From positions 1-64,000 of the forward strand of contig JAMWFC010000003.1 of NCBI GenBank assembly GCA_027475525.1: a DNA stretch of 64,000 nucleotides, in the 5' to 3' direction. The stretch is from Macrolepiota albuminosa. Lineage: Eukaryota > Basidiomycota > Agaricomycetes > Agaricales > Agaricaceae. This document shows, piece after piece, positions 35,190 through 45,717 of this stretch (its first letter is position 1; each line of letters opens with the position of its first letter). Both the position numbers and the translations under genes were made by a program. The notes beneath the pieces were generated by a model. The model saw nothing but the letters and a program-made list of their open reading frames with translations, had not been told where the DNA came from and did not search any database.

Positions 35190-36235
35190 TCCCAAGCACA
35201 TCAAGGGACATTATAGGCTTACTGACATTTGACATACTGGAGACTCTAGCAATCTTCTTGTACTCAAGACATCTCTGGCTTTGGTGCCCTGCTACAGACT
35301 TTACTTATTAGTCTTATCCAACATTTATCAGTCCTTCAGCATACACTATCCATTGACTTCAAGGATTTAGAAGGCTTAGAGCTCATAGCGCTAGCATGAT
35401 GGCAGAGAGGTGACTCTGACCAAACTTCAATCAATTTCAAAAGAGGTTAGCAGTAGGTGCTGCCATTTGATGAGGCACCTCAATCAGAAGTCTAAAGAAT
35501 CAATGACAACAGCACAGGATATACTCAAGCCTGACATTTTAACCTATCAGAAAGTGATACAATGTTTAGCACTGACATTAGTGCTCACAGCATCTGTCAA
35601 GGATTTTCTGACCATATTTCAGAAAAGCCTGGCCAATTAAAATTATACTAAAAAATGAGCAGACTCATACAATTCTAAGTCAGTTTAGAGTCACCATGGC
35701 CAATAGGCTATAATGCAATTGGTCGCCATCATCCATGTGCTGCCAGTCACTGTTGACAGGTCACCATTAGCTGGGTCCACAAGAAAAGGTGCTAATTGAT
35801 AGCATCGTGAATGGACTCATCTTGGAAATACAGTAGTGCATAGTTTAAAAGGTAGCTACTTCACATGTATATAACAATAAATTGTAACCCTTTGAGCACT
35901 CAGTTACACTCAGTGTTCAAATTGTGCTAGCCTGACCTAACTTTGTCACTAAGTTGGACACTAGCTTTGTCTTTATTGTCTTCATCATTTATGGTGCCAT
36001 CTATGGGCACATTGCGTTGTGCTATTCTTTCTCTTTCCAATATCTTTGTCTAGGCTATGGCGCTTACAGTTTGCTAGGTAGCATCCAAGGTGCTATTATC
36101 TAGTGCATCATTTTATTACATTTACTCAAGCACACCAGCATTCTGTCAGGACTCCTCACAACTACACATGCCAGGTGCTGGAGACAGCGTTGTACTGCAT
36201 AATATCCAGTGCATCCAACCATAGTTAGCATCATC

Positions 36236-36414
36236 ACCAGAACCCCCTCACTGACCCCACAACACAAATTCTGCCATCACATGCATCAAACCCTGCCATC
36301 ACACACACCACCTGGCAGCCTCACATCATGGACCTCAGAATTACCCACCATCACAACTGCTGTCCTGCAATTAATGATCAGATCATGCCAAGCACCCTGG
36401 CCATCACATATCAT
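36236..36414 (+). repeat. LTR relic, first piece (second gypsy family)
   Basis: The words CCCTCACTGACCCCACA, CTGCCATCACA and AATGATCAGATCATGC match the 3' LTR at about 13440-13560. It is the centre of the palindrome, and its continuation is at 37559. Confidence 0.7.
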
Positions 36415-36976
36415 GCTGATGATGCCAACTGTGGTTGGATGCACTGGACATATACGCAGTACAACACTGTCTTCAGCGCTTGGTGTGCGTAGTTGTGAGG
36501 AGTCCTGACAGGGTCCCAGTGTGCTCGAGCGGAGGTGATAAAACAATGCGCTAGATTATAGCACCTTGGGTGCTACCTAGCAGACAGTAAGTGTCATAGT
36601 TTAAACAAAGATATAGAAGAAAATATGAGTAGTACAGCATATTGTGCCCATAGGTGGCACTGTAAATGACAAAGATGAGATGGACGAGGCTAGTGCCTGA
36701 CTTAGTAACGAAGTCAGAGAAAGCTAGCATGCTTTGAACGCTAAGTGTAACTGTCTGCTCAAGAGGTTACAATTCCTTTTTTATATACATGTGAAGTAGC
36801 TATTTTATATACTATGTGCTACCATGTTTGCCAAGATAAAAGTCCATATGCGGCACTACCTCCTAGCGCCTCTCCTCATGGTTTCCTCTAACAGTGATCT
36901 GTCAATGGCAACCTTTTGTACATGGATGATGGCAACCAACGGTGTTATGACCCATGGCGACCAGCGGCGACTCTAT

Positions 36977-37130
36977 ATTGACTTAGAATTATACGAGTCT
37001 GCTCACTTTTACTATAACTCTGATTGGCCAGGCTGTTCTGGGGTATGGTCAGAATTGACTTAGAATTATACGAGTCTGCTCACTTTTACTATAACTCTGA
37101 TTGGCCAGGCTGTTCTGGGGTATGGTCAGA
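36977..37130. repeat. Tandem duplication, exactly 77 bp
   Basis: The unit starting ATTGACTTAGAATTATACG occurs at 36977-37053 and 37054-37130, identical by eye, inside the right palindrome arm. The left arm has only one copy at the matching place. Confidence 0.9.
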
Positions 37131-37558
37131 AAATCCTCAACAGACACTGTGAGTGCTAATGTCAGCGCTACTCATTGTACCAGTTCCTGACAGGTCCAGA
37201 TGTCAGGTTTAAGTATATCCTGTGCCACCATCATTGATCCTTTTAGACTTCTGATTGAAGTGCCTCATCAAATGGCAGTGTCTGCTGCTGACTCCTTCTG
37301 GAAGTGATCAGGGTTTGGTTAGAGTCCCCTCCCGCCGTCATGTTGGCGCTATACATTCTGAGCCTTCTTCGTCCTTGGAATAGGTGAATGGAGTGTGCTG
37401 AAGGCCTGGTAGCTGGCAATTATGGTAAATGGATAAGTCCTATAGTAGAGTGCCAGAGCTAGAGCTGCTCTATATTCCAAACTGGTCGCTAGAGTCTTCA
37501 GTATGTCAAGTGTCAGTTGGCCTATAATGTCCCTTGATGCGCTCAGTTTGAGTAGAAG

Positions 37559-38096
37559 CCTATCAACGCATCACAGCATTCCCTCCACACTAATTGATTA
37601 CACATTTCACGTGCATGATCCCTGAAATACAGTCTCTCTTCTGCCTACCACCACCCATTAACTCCTGTGAACTGCCCCAGACATCCTGGAACCCCTCAGA
37701 AACTCGGAGTGACCCTCGCAGTACTTATAGAGTAGCCACCCTTTTGTATTACCTTAGTCTTGATATTACACTTACTGTTTGCATGCCCCTTTGATTTGAC
37801 TTGTATGCATTGACTGGCATGCTTGACTGGCACACATACTTTTGAGATTAGTATGCACTTCACAACCTAAGTTCACTAACCCTGGTCTCGTCTTAGAGCT
37901 CCCAGTTCTCGACTCAACCTTAACCCCAAAACCCCTCTTCAACTTTTCTAATCCCTGGACTAAGTCCCTGACTCTGGATATCCTTTGTTTCACATCTTGA
38001 ACCCTAGAGCATGGTCCAGAGTTCCAGACACCTGAGTACATGTAGATCAAGTCTGCCTTGTAAGGATATTGCTTTTCCAGAAAGCCCCTGAATCAA
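37559..38096 (+). repeat. LTR relic, second piece (second gypsy family)
   Basis: From ACGCATCACAGC to CAGAAAGCCCCTGAATC this matches 3' LTR positions of about 13570-14110, with many C-to-T and G-to-A differences. With the piece at 36236-36414 it makes one old solo LTR that was split by the right palindrome arm. Confidence 0.75.
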
Positions 38097-38536
38097 AACT
38101 CACCTGGAGGGGGAACAATGTTGTGGGAGATCCCTAAGGCTCAGTCCCAGAGTTTCCCTCCAGGTTTGCCATTCATATGACTCTTATGTGATCTTGAAGT
38201 TCTTCTATTGGTCTCAGAAAAATTGTACATTTGACCAGAAAAAAAACATTTTTCATTGTCTCAAACCTTTTCCTAGGGAAAAAATTGCCAAAGAAATGGC
38301 ATGACACATTTTTTTGTGACTTTTTCTGTTAGAAAAATGTTCTGGTACTAGTAGTGAAGAGAGGTTTGTTAGGGCAAATTGTCCCACAAATCAGAAATGG
38401 TAGTGGAACAGATAATCTGCCGACTGAGTGGCCAAGCCCAATATTTCTTGCCATGTCAACGCAAGGGCTTCTCACACAAAGAAGGCCAAGCAGGACTCGA
38501 GAGATAAAACAATGGATGAGAACAAGGTTAAAGGAC
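38097..38536. other. AT-rich stretch without a gene
   Basis: Poly-A/T-rich, with stop-rich frames. It separates the repeat block from the tRNA-Tyr gene and the gene-dense region. Confidence 0.4.
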
Positions 38537-38628
38537 TCCGACCTGCCTGGATCGAACAGGCGGCATCAAGATAGAATATAGAATTCAACCATTACAGTCT
38601 TGCGCTCTACCAACTGAGCTAAGGTCGG
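38537..38628 (-). tRNA. tRNA-Tyr(GTA) with 19-bp intron
   Basis: On the minus strand CCGACCT pairs with AGGTCGG; the D arm is GCTC..GAGC, the anticodon stem CAAGA/TCTTG, the T arm CCTG-TTCGATC-CAGG. The anticodon loop is CTGTAA, intron TGGTTGAATTCTATATTCT, then A. The anticodon GTA and the intron are as expected for eukaryotic tRNA-Tyr. Confidence 0.95.
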
Positions 38629-38896
38629 TTATTATTCGAGTGAGAACTGCGGTGTAGTGACAAGTATCCTATAATTCCATAACTTCTCAACGTTCAACCT
38701 TAAGATGCAGAACTAACTAGAAGAAAACTTGTGTAACTAACACGGAAAGAACTCATGCAACTCGAGGGGGTGCTCTTGCAGCCTCCTTCTCGCCCTTGAG
38801 AAGACGTTCTATGTTTTCCCCAAGCTTGCGACGTTCTTCGAGTGAGAACTGCGGTGCATTTGACGAGTATCCCAATTCTAAATTGGAATTTCAGCT

Positions 38897-39666
38897 CTAT
38901 GTTCTGATTTCAATACCCGACTTACTGAGGCTGGGATATTGAAGGGGAATCTCCTCACTTCTCACAGGTAAGGTTGAGAGGTCAAGGGGCATCGACGGGC
39001 CAATCCATGCATTTCGAAATTCGTGGTCACTGTTGGCGGATGTCACACATTGACCACGTACTAGTCGCATACGACATACGTTCTCTTCAAAGGAGAATGA
39101 TCCATAAGCGCCCTGCTGGAACAAAATCAAATTCCTTACCTGATCACGAGTCAACGGATGTACCAGGATACTAGAACAATCCACTCGTCTCGGTGTTGTC
39201 GTTTCATCGCAAAGAAATCGTACCTGAGATTGCCACGATGCTGACAGAGGTACGAAAACACCGATGCAAACGTTTCAGAAGGGACCCAAATCTCGTATGA
39301 GCCTGTCACACAAAAATTCTGCCTCAATTCTTTCTCTTTCTGGACCTGACACACCTATCGGATGCGGACCCATGGGCTCAGTATTGACACGAAAGAGTGG
39401 CACAGCAACAAAAGCTCCGTCACGGCGTAGTCGAAGAACGGCATCCCTTAATTTAAGCGCAGCGTGTTGTGAAGCAGCATTCTTCTGATGAAAGTATATA
39501 TCTAAAGATCAGAGCAGGGTTTGAGTTGGCGGTGTACGAATGGATGGCTGACAGTCGTACGAAAGTGCCACTCTCTGCAGGGTATCAGCCTAAAAGCTAT
39601 TTCAACAACTTTCTCTCACTTGATTTCGTCTCTCAGGACTTCTTTCATATCAGTAGGAGGAGCCAT
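38897..39666 (-). CDS. dodA: DOPA 4,5-dioxygenase (extradiol dioxygenase)
   Basis: The enzyme opens the catechol ring of DOPA to 4,5-seco-DOPA, the route to betalamic acid and muscaflavin-type pigments in basidiomycetes. The ATG at 39666 starts MAPPTDMKEVLRDEIK. Two introns lead to EWHFHIYFHQKN, the metal-binding His region, then HAALKLRDAVLRLRRDGAF and VNTEPMGPHPIG. An intron (GTGTGT..GTGACAG) joins this to SYEIWVPSETFASVFSYLCQHRGNL, then SILVHPLTRDQ, and finally DH-FRNAWIGPSMPLDLSTLP. Six exons, introns 40-65 bp. The junction before the DH exon does not keep the frame with any GT..AG pair I tried, so there is either an unusual splice or a one-base error there. It shares a 105-bp promoter region with ALG2. 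Confidence 0.85.
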
Positions 39667-39771
39667 GATACGACAATGTGGTGGTGGAACTGAAGATACT
39701 GACCATAACCCTAATCACGGGTTTAAAGCTTTCCATCATCGTCATTTCAACCTGAGCCGTGACCATTCCCC
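39667..39771. promoter_or_regulatory. Shared promoter between dodA and ALG2, 105 bp
   Basis: The two start codons point away from each other and only 105 bp separate them, so both promoters must overlap or extend into the genes. CATCATCGTCATT and TTTAAAG are present; no clear TATA box. Confidence 0.6.
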
Positions 39772-41481
39772 ATGTCCGTACCTCGACCCTTAAAGGTTGC
39801 GTTCATTCATCCAGACCTTGGTATTGGTGCTTAGCCTTACTCTATGTCAGACTTCGTGTGCTTAAGCATAGCAATGACAAATAGGTGGTGCAGAACGTTT
39901 GGTGGTTGATGCCGCGCTTGGTCTCCAGGAACGTGGTCATTCAGTGGATATCTATACATCCCATCACGACCCCAATCACTGCTTTGAGGAAACGAGGGAT
40001 GGTCAGTACAATTACGTGTAGATCTCAACGAAATACTCAGTATCCTTTCGACAGGAACGATCAGAGTTCACCACGTCGTTCCACCGTTTCCTCGTTCAAT
40101 AAAAGGCAAATTTCATATCCTCTTTGCTCATGCGCGACAATTACATCTTATCACGCACCTCCTTCTATCTCCGTCTGCACCAAAGTTTGACGTTTACTTT
40201 GTTGACCAACTATCGACGTGCATACCATTCCTTCGGCATCTCGGGAATACGCGAGTCGTGTTCTACTGCCACTTCCCTGACAAGTTGCTAGCGAATGGCG
40301 CGTTTGTCGAAGGAGAGGAGAACAAAAAGCAAATAAATTTGTTAAAACGGATTTACCGGTTTCCTATGGACTGGCTGGAAGAAATGACGACACGTATGTG
40401 TTACGATGCCTGTGGGCTCTTCAGGCACCTCACCATTATACAGGACAGGCAGATATTATCCTTGCCAACTCCAAATTTACCGCCCGAGTCACAAAATCGT
40501 ATTTCAACACGATCACACAACCTCTACGTGTAGTCTATCCAGGAATTAACGTCTCAGCGTATGAATCCGCCGTAGATCCCGACAACCCCGATAATATTGC
40601 AGTTTTCTCGTACGTTTTTTTTCTATGGAAAGATTGACGGCTGTTCTTACTCATTTTAGTGTCAAGCCAACGCTGCTCTCCCTCAATCGTTTCGAACGAA
40701 AGAAGAATGCTGCTCTCGCTATCCGGGCATTTGCAGGCCTAAAGTCCAAGTTTGCAACTAAACCACTCCGACTTGTTCTTGCAGGTAAAGGAAACAGATT
40801 CATACGTGACCTTTTTTGAACCACTGACATTATCTAGGTGGCTACGATCCTCGTCTTGACGACAACTTGCTAACGCTTGACTTGTTGCTTCACCTTGCCA
40901 AGTCACTCTCCCTCACCTACAATGTCATCGTGCCCCCTTCCAGCCAAGAACCCATAAAGATCCCTCCAGGAAACATGACGCCTCACGATCCCGACGTCCT
41001 ATTTCTTCTGAACTTCACAACCTCCCAACGCACCGCCTTACTCTCTAATCCTTCGACATTAGCGCTGCTTTACACACCTGCTAACGAACATTTTGGCATC
41101 GGGCCTGTCGAAGCGATGGTATGCGGTGTGCCAGTGTTGGCCTGCAACAGCGGAGGACCCACAGAAAGTGTCCTCGATGGACCGCGAGGGGAGAGAACAG
41201 GATGGTTGAGGCCACCCGACACGGAAGCTTGGACTGACGCTCTTGTGGAGATTGTCTCAATGAGCAGTTCCGAAAGGCAGGCTTTATCAGATCGGGCCAA
41301 GGCTCGTGCACGAGATTTGTTTAGTATGGACGCTATGGCGAGTGGGATCGAAGACGCACTGGTTGAAGCAGTGAGAATGGGCGATCTGCCACATTTGATG
41401 TGGACTGTGTGGATGATGGTCTTTGGGTTCCTCATAGCGTATATCCTGGGGCCGTTTGTTCTTCCGTCTTCGAAAAGCTGA
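39772..41481 (+). CDS. ALG2: Alpha-1,3/1,6-mannosyltransferase ALG2
   Basis: Adds the second and third mannose to the dolichol-linked N-glycan precursor on the cytosolic face of the ER. The ATG at 39772 starts [19 protein letters not shown]; an intron leads to [21 protein letters not shown], then [69 protein letters not shown] and, from 40850, [10 protein letters not shown]. The GT4 E-x7-E region [12 protein letters not shown] is intact near 41089, followed by [16 protein letters not shown]-terminal hydrophobic segment ([18 protein letters not shown]) would anchor it in the membrane. Five or so short introns, some with alternative-looking ends (40390-40440). The gene looks functional. Confidence 0.92.
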
Positions 41482-42217
41482 TCTTGTACTTGGAATAACA
41501 TGGTCGTTTTAGGTAGTAAGGATTTGGACTGTCGATTATTGCTTCAAGTATGTACTAATAATCCTAGCATCCAGTCCTTCCTTGTTCTTTGCAACAGTTG
41601 GATGCGTACATGTCGTGGGTGATCCAAACGAGAGATTAAAGAGGATGGTCCAAGTTCAAACTTGATCAGTCCTGCCAACCTCGATTCTCCACTCTGCGAA
41701 CGCTTGAATAAGTATCAACAGTCGGTTGCTGGACCAACAGCCACAGGACGAGAATCGGTGTAATATCTTTATTGACTATCATGAAGGACCGATTAACCTC
41801 ATACCACGGATAAACAAATACCGTGTATGACTGTACACTAAGTAAAGCAGTAACAAAAAAAAAGTTTTCCAGCGTACACAACTGTGCAAGGAGGATAAGA
41901 GGAGCCGTCAAGGCACATCCATCCAGCTTCCCTCCAGGCACATGTGTGTACGAAAACCATGAACATGCCGGCGACATAAATACTGCGTGATTAGTCGGTG
42001 CTGGTCGTGACCCAGGACAGGCCTGGGTATGGAAAGAAAAAGATGCGACCGGGCAAAGGAGAGAAATTTGAATGCAGGGTATGATACAATGATTGTGATG
42101 TGTACGATGTGGTGTTAGAAAGAATGTCGTCGTCGGCACGCCGATGACGAATGCGAAGTTAATGATTGGTGAGTGTCGGGTTTGATCGTTGGATGGTTAG
42201 TGAGAGTCCAGTCGTCG
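41482..42217. other. Intergenic, convergent 3' ends of ALG2 and the PL14 gene
   Basis: A 157-codon minus frame at 41666-42139 has hydrophobic but unrecognisable content and sits where two 3' UTRs meet. I see no gene here. Confidence 0.5.
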
Positions 42218-43447
42218 TTAGAGAGTTTCTGTGATGGCAACAGAGAAGTCGGAGAAGTATGCGTTCTGAGTTTTCGGTGAAGCAAAGTCCGAGGTATGTC
42301 CTGCACGCAATGACGATGAGTAATGAACCGAATTCTGGCGATACGTCAGGACTTACCTCCAAAGAATGTCTGCATTTGGATGCCACGAATCCTTCCTGCA
42401 GAGCTAGCTCTGAGGATCAAGCCATCAAGGCTGATGATGCTCTTCCCATTGACAAACAGCTCAAGCTCGCCGTTGGCCTTGCCGACATCGTTGAGGCGAA
42501 CACGCTCAGTGACAGTAGTCCAAGCACCATCTGCGAACTTGAAGGAACCACGGCCGATGGATGCACCATAGGTAGGGTTGCAGTCAGAGTTGGCTACTGT
42601 ATTACACTGAACCTTGTTGGCAGCAAAGCGCGCATCGGTGTAGGGCGGCAGGTAGGTGTAGAACTCGCCTGCAGCTTCACTACGCCACATGAGACGAGCA
42701 GAGAAGCACTTGGACGAGCGCCTTCCACCGGAGCAGCTCACAGCTTCTTCCTCACTGTCGCCGCCATCTGTACAAAACTTAAGCTATCATGTATCAAACA
42801 ACAATAGGCGAGCGATACACACAGAGACCAGGCAGTTTGCCACCCTTGTTGAACGCGAAACCTTTCTCGAAGAAGACAGAGTAACCAAAGGTGGCCTCCT
42901 TGGCGGTGGTGAGGTCGACAGACGAGTCACCAGGGGCGTAGAAGGAGATTCCACCTTGAGGACTGTGCGTGAACGTATACGAACCCTCGGGAAAGTGGGC
43001 TTGCATTGCCTTCTTGCCATCGGGAGCAGTGACGTATCTGTGCGACAGAGACGTGATTTCTTTCGAGGGACGAAGGGTAGAGTCGGACAAGGGAAGAGGA
43101 TTGGAAGCAAGTGGCGAGGTGGACCATGACTTGGAGAAACCAGACACAGGAAAGAGGGACGAGAGTTTCCCTTGGGTAACCAACGCCTTGGTGGTCGTAG
43201 GTGGAGAAACGATGGCAGAAGACGTCTTAGTGGTCTTGATCGTGCTGGTTGCATCGCTACTGCTGCTAACGGGTACGGTCACGGTATCATCGGCAGTAGG
43301 TTTTGCTGTCGCTGTTGCGGAAGGAATGGCGGATACAGACACTTTCGAATGGGAACGGCATGTGCCACGACGACCATGGCGCAAAGGAATCGCGTTTGCG
43401 AAGAGGACAAGTGCGAGGAGGAAAAGGACAGTGCTGCGGGAAAACAT
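42218..43447 (-). CDS. Polysaccharide lyase family 14-like, secreted
   Basis: The ATG at 43447 starts MFSRSTVLFLLALVLFANA, a secretion signal. A Ser/Thr-rich linker (about 60 residues) follows, then the lyase domain: GGISFYAPGDSSVDLTTAKEA, FGYSVFFEKGFAFNKGGKLPGL, an intron, CSGGRRSSKCFSARLMWR, GEFYTYLPP, YGASIGRGSF, WTTVTERVRLNDV, NGELELFVNGKSII and RIRGIQMQTFFGG, an intron (GTAAGT..GTGCAG), and HTSDFASPK..YFSDFSVAIT. Family 14 includes alginate and glucuronan lyases, which act by beta-elimination. The fungal substrate is inferred only. Both introns keep the frame and the gene looks intact. Confidence 0.85.
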
Positions 43448-44780
43448 GATGGAAACAGAGGCACACTAGGAAATGAGTGTCGTCGAAAGTCTAAAAAAGA
43501 AAGGAAGAGACGTAAAGGGAAAGAGACTGGAGGGGAGAAGGGAAGGATGAAAAAGGAAGAATGAAGAATTTGTTTTTATATGTCAATAACTCATTAGGAA
43601 GTTTTTTTGTGATCCACATTTGGCAATTACCTTTGCATAAGGGATGCCAAGCAAAATGAAGGTCTGCGGCAGCCTTCAGGGGTAATCGTATAAAACCTCC
43701 ATGAGCACGCTGCAGGATCCACTCGCTTATGCCGTCGTGATTAAAGGTTCGTGTGACCCTGTATGTTCTGCCTTTTCTTATGGTGGAAGTATGCGTACCC
43801 TCCTTCATTAATGGAACCAGAAAAAAGTCGCAGCTCGGCAAGCCTTTTACAGTGAAATGAATGATGTGAAAGACGGCAAGTGCTGACAAGGACATGACGC
43901 ATCAAGAAAAAAAGAAAGAAATACAAGGTAATCGTCTCAAGTTCACCAGTTGCTTATGGACTGACTGCGGATGGACTCGATCCCTTCAAGTTGATTCGAC
44001 CGCGTTTGAGTCTCTACAGATCCGTTTTGCGGTACTCCTTAGGCCTTAGGATTTGCCGAAACTGACCGTGAGGCGTCGGAAGATGGTGCAAGGTGGGTCC
44101 CGCGAGGTCAAAAACTTATGTTTGTCAAACAAACGCTGGATCAAATAAATCGAGGGCACATCAATAAGGCTCAATAATTCGCCGTCTTTTTTGCGTTCCC
44201 GTCACTCTGCTTTAACTCATCAATCAAATGATATATACAAGAAATGTCTTGATTAGACAACGGAATCAAATAAATCACGATCTTGGGATCCTACTTAAAG
44301 AAAAACTCTGCAGCATTCACATTCTGACGCACACATCCGAGATGAACAATTGAAGAAAATGTCCGGAGGAAATTTGTTTTGTTCGTCTATCGGAAGTAAA
44401 CTGATAGGTGGATGGTCGAGTTATTGCCTGGGCCACATCAACTGCAAGAAAGGACTTTGTACAAGCTGATCAGCTGGGTTATTGTGTGCTCAAAGAAGAG
44501 GATAAGCGTACTTTATCCAGTCACCGGATGCAACGTCTTTCCGATCTCAGCGGATCTACCAAAGAAGGAGCTATTAATCCCGACAGTTCTGTGTTCTGCA
44601 TATCGTAAACGGGAGGCTGATATGTATAAACTCGATATACATATACAAAATGCTGAACATAGACGTCTTCTGAATCATCCAGATGAATAAAACGTCTTTT
44701 CGGGGATCAAGTTGCAGGTAAAGATGGAAACATTCAAGGATTTAAGCTCTTCCCTCAAACCGGAAGACTTCTTCCAAGCT
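43448..44780. other. Intergenic, no gene seen
   Basis: Promoter side of the PL14 gene and 3' side of the mutarotase gene. Frames of up to 134 codons on either strand are not protein-like and show no domains. Confidence 0.45.
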
Positions 44781-45205
44781 CTATAACAATTCGTCAGTAA
44801 AGTAGACGTTCGTTATCGAATTACTTGCCGTCCACCAAGGCACTTGCTTTCCACTACCTTCCGCACCTTCCTCGAAACTCTCCTGCATTAAATCAGTAAC
44901 TTTCCACCAGCGCTGCGTCTCGGGATCCTGCGCGACCTTCGCCATGTCTCCCTCATAATCGTTCCCAGTGTACTTGAACGTTGCGACAAGGAGTTGCAAA
45001 GGAAGGTAATGGTGGATAGAATAATCAACGATATGCGCTCGCTCAAGTGCAAGGAGCACACCAGGCCACACCGCAGCGTGAATTTCTTTGTACTCCTCAA
45101 CCGCAGCCGGCTTGAGCTTGGGTATATACCTGTCAGAGCGCAACATACTACTCAAATCGACTGATGCCAACTGACTTTAATTATTTGACAGACACGCTTG
45201 ACCAT
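44781..45205 (-). CDS. L-rhamnose mutarotase family protein
   Basis: Interconverts alpha and beta anomers of L-rhamnose, feeding rhamnose use. The start is placed at the ATG at 45205: MVKRVCQIIK, then a 59-bp intron (GTCAGT..ACCCAAG), then LKPAAVEEYKEIHAAVWPGVL, which restores the normal start of the family; reading on from a downstream ATG without splicing would leave the first strand out. Further motifs are ALERAHIVDYSIHHYLP, ATFKYTGNDYEGDMAKVAQDPETQRWWKVTDLMQ and a WWT segment near the end. About 120 residues, normal. It might work with the plant cell-wall type lyases nearby, but that is only suggested by proximity. Confidence 0.85.
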
Positions 45206-45717
45206 GGTATACCAAGAAAGAAAAGATCTCGTATGTTTCGCAGTGCTTTATAAGGTGAGAATTGGAGTGTTTCCTTCCCAAGCCTAAGCATGAAATTGAA
45301 GACATGGCGGGCCGCAAAATCCGTTGACAGTCCATCGTAAAAAGCTCACTACCCTTGGGAGACAAGCGCTTCAGAATAATGATCTACAGTGATTGACGCG
45401 CCCAAGCGAGATCACAACTGGTCTCGTATTCGGCAGACCGAGTAATTACAGCCAGATACCCAAAAATAATCATACCGCCTGACCCTTATTGCCAAGAAAT
45501 TGCAAGTCCAGGCATGAGGACAGGAAATAATCCACAATGAGCATCAAAAAACTAATGGTTTCGCGGGTGGAACAAATGTGTCGGGAGCCATGGCGGACCA
45601 ACAGGTTCATTCAAACTCCGCCGGGGTGCATCCACTAGCTTGAAACGAAACACCGCAAACCTCCCGTATATCCTCTGTCATCCCAGATACAAAGTATTCG
45701 ATCTTCTACAACTAAAC
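45206..45717. promoter_or_regulatory. Divergent intergenic region between the mutarotase and Rab11 genes
   Basis: It holds both promoters. No TATA box or repeat stands out. A few pyrimidine-rich tracts lie before the Rab start. Confidence 0.35.

Larger units (their letters stand above)
35190..37558. repeat. 2.4-kb imperfect palindrome (inverted repeat element pair)
   Basis: The left arm (about 35190-36235) and right arm (about 36415-37558) are reverse complements over their whole length with many substitutions. Examples are CATCAAGGGACATTATAGG at 35199 and its reverse at about 37530, and GTCAGGACTCCTCACAACTA at 36147 against its reverse at about 36500. The ~180-bp centre belongs to an LTR of the second gypsy family. 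A third, partial copy of the arm start lies at 22181-22330. Short gag-like frames (CHLMRHLNQKSKES) read in both arms. Either the same element landed twice in opposite directions or this is a foldback structure. Confidence 0.75.

Noticed and set aside
41666..42139. A 157-codon minus frame between ALG2 and the PL14 gene
   Set aside because: It has no domain and no intron signals, and it sits where two 3' UTRs converge.
43491..43895. A 134-codon minus frame upstream of the PL14 gene
   Set aside because: It is low-complexity at its end and without recognisable motifs; it is more likely promoter DNA.
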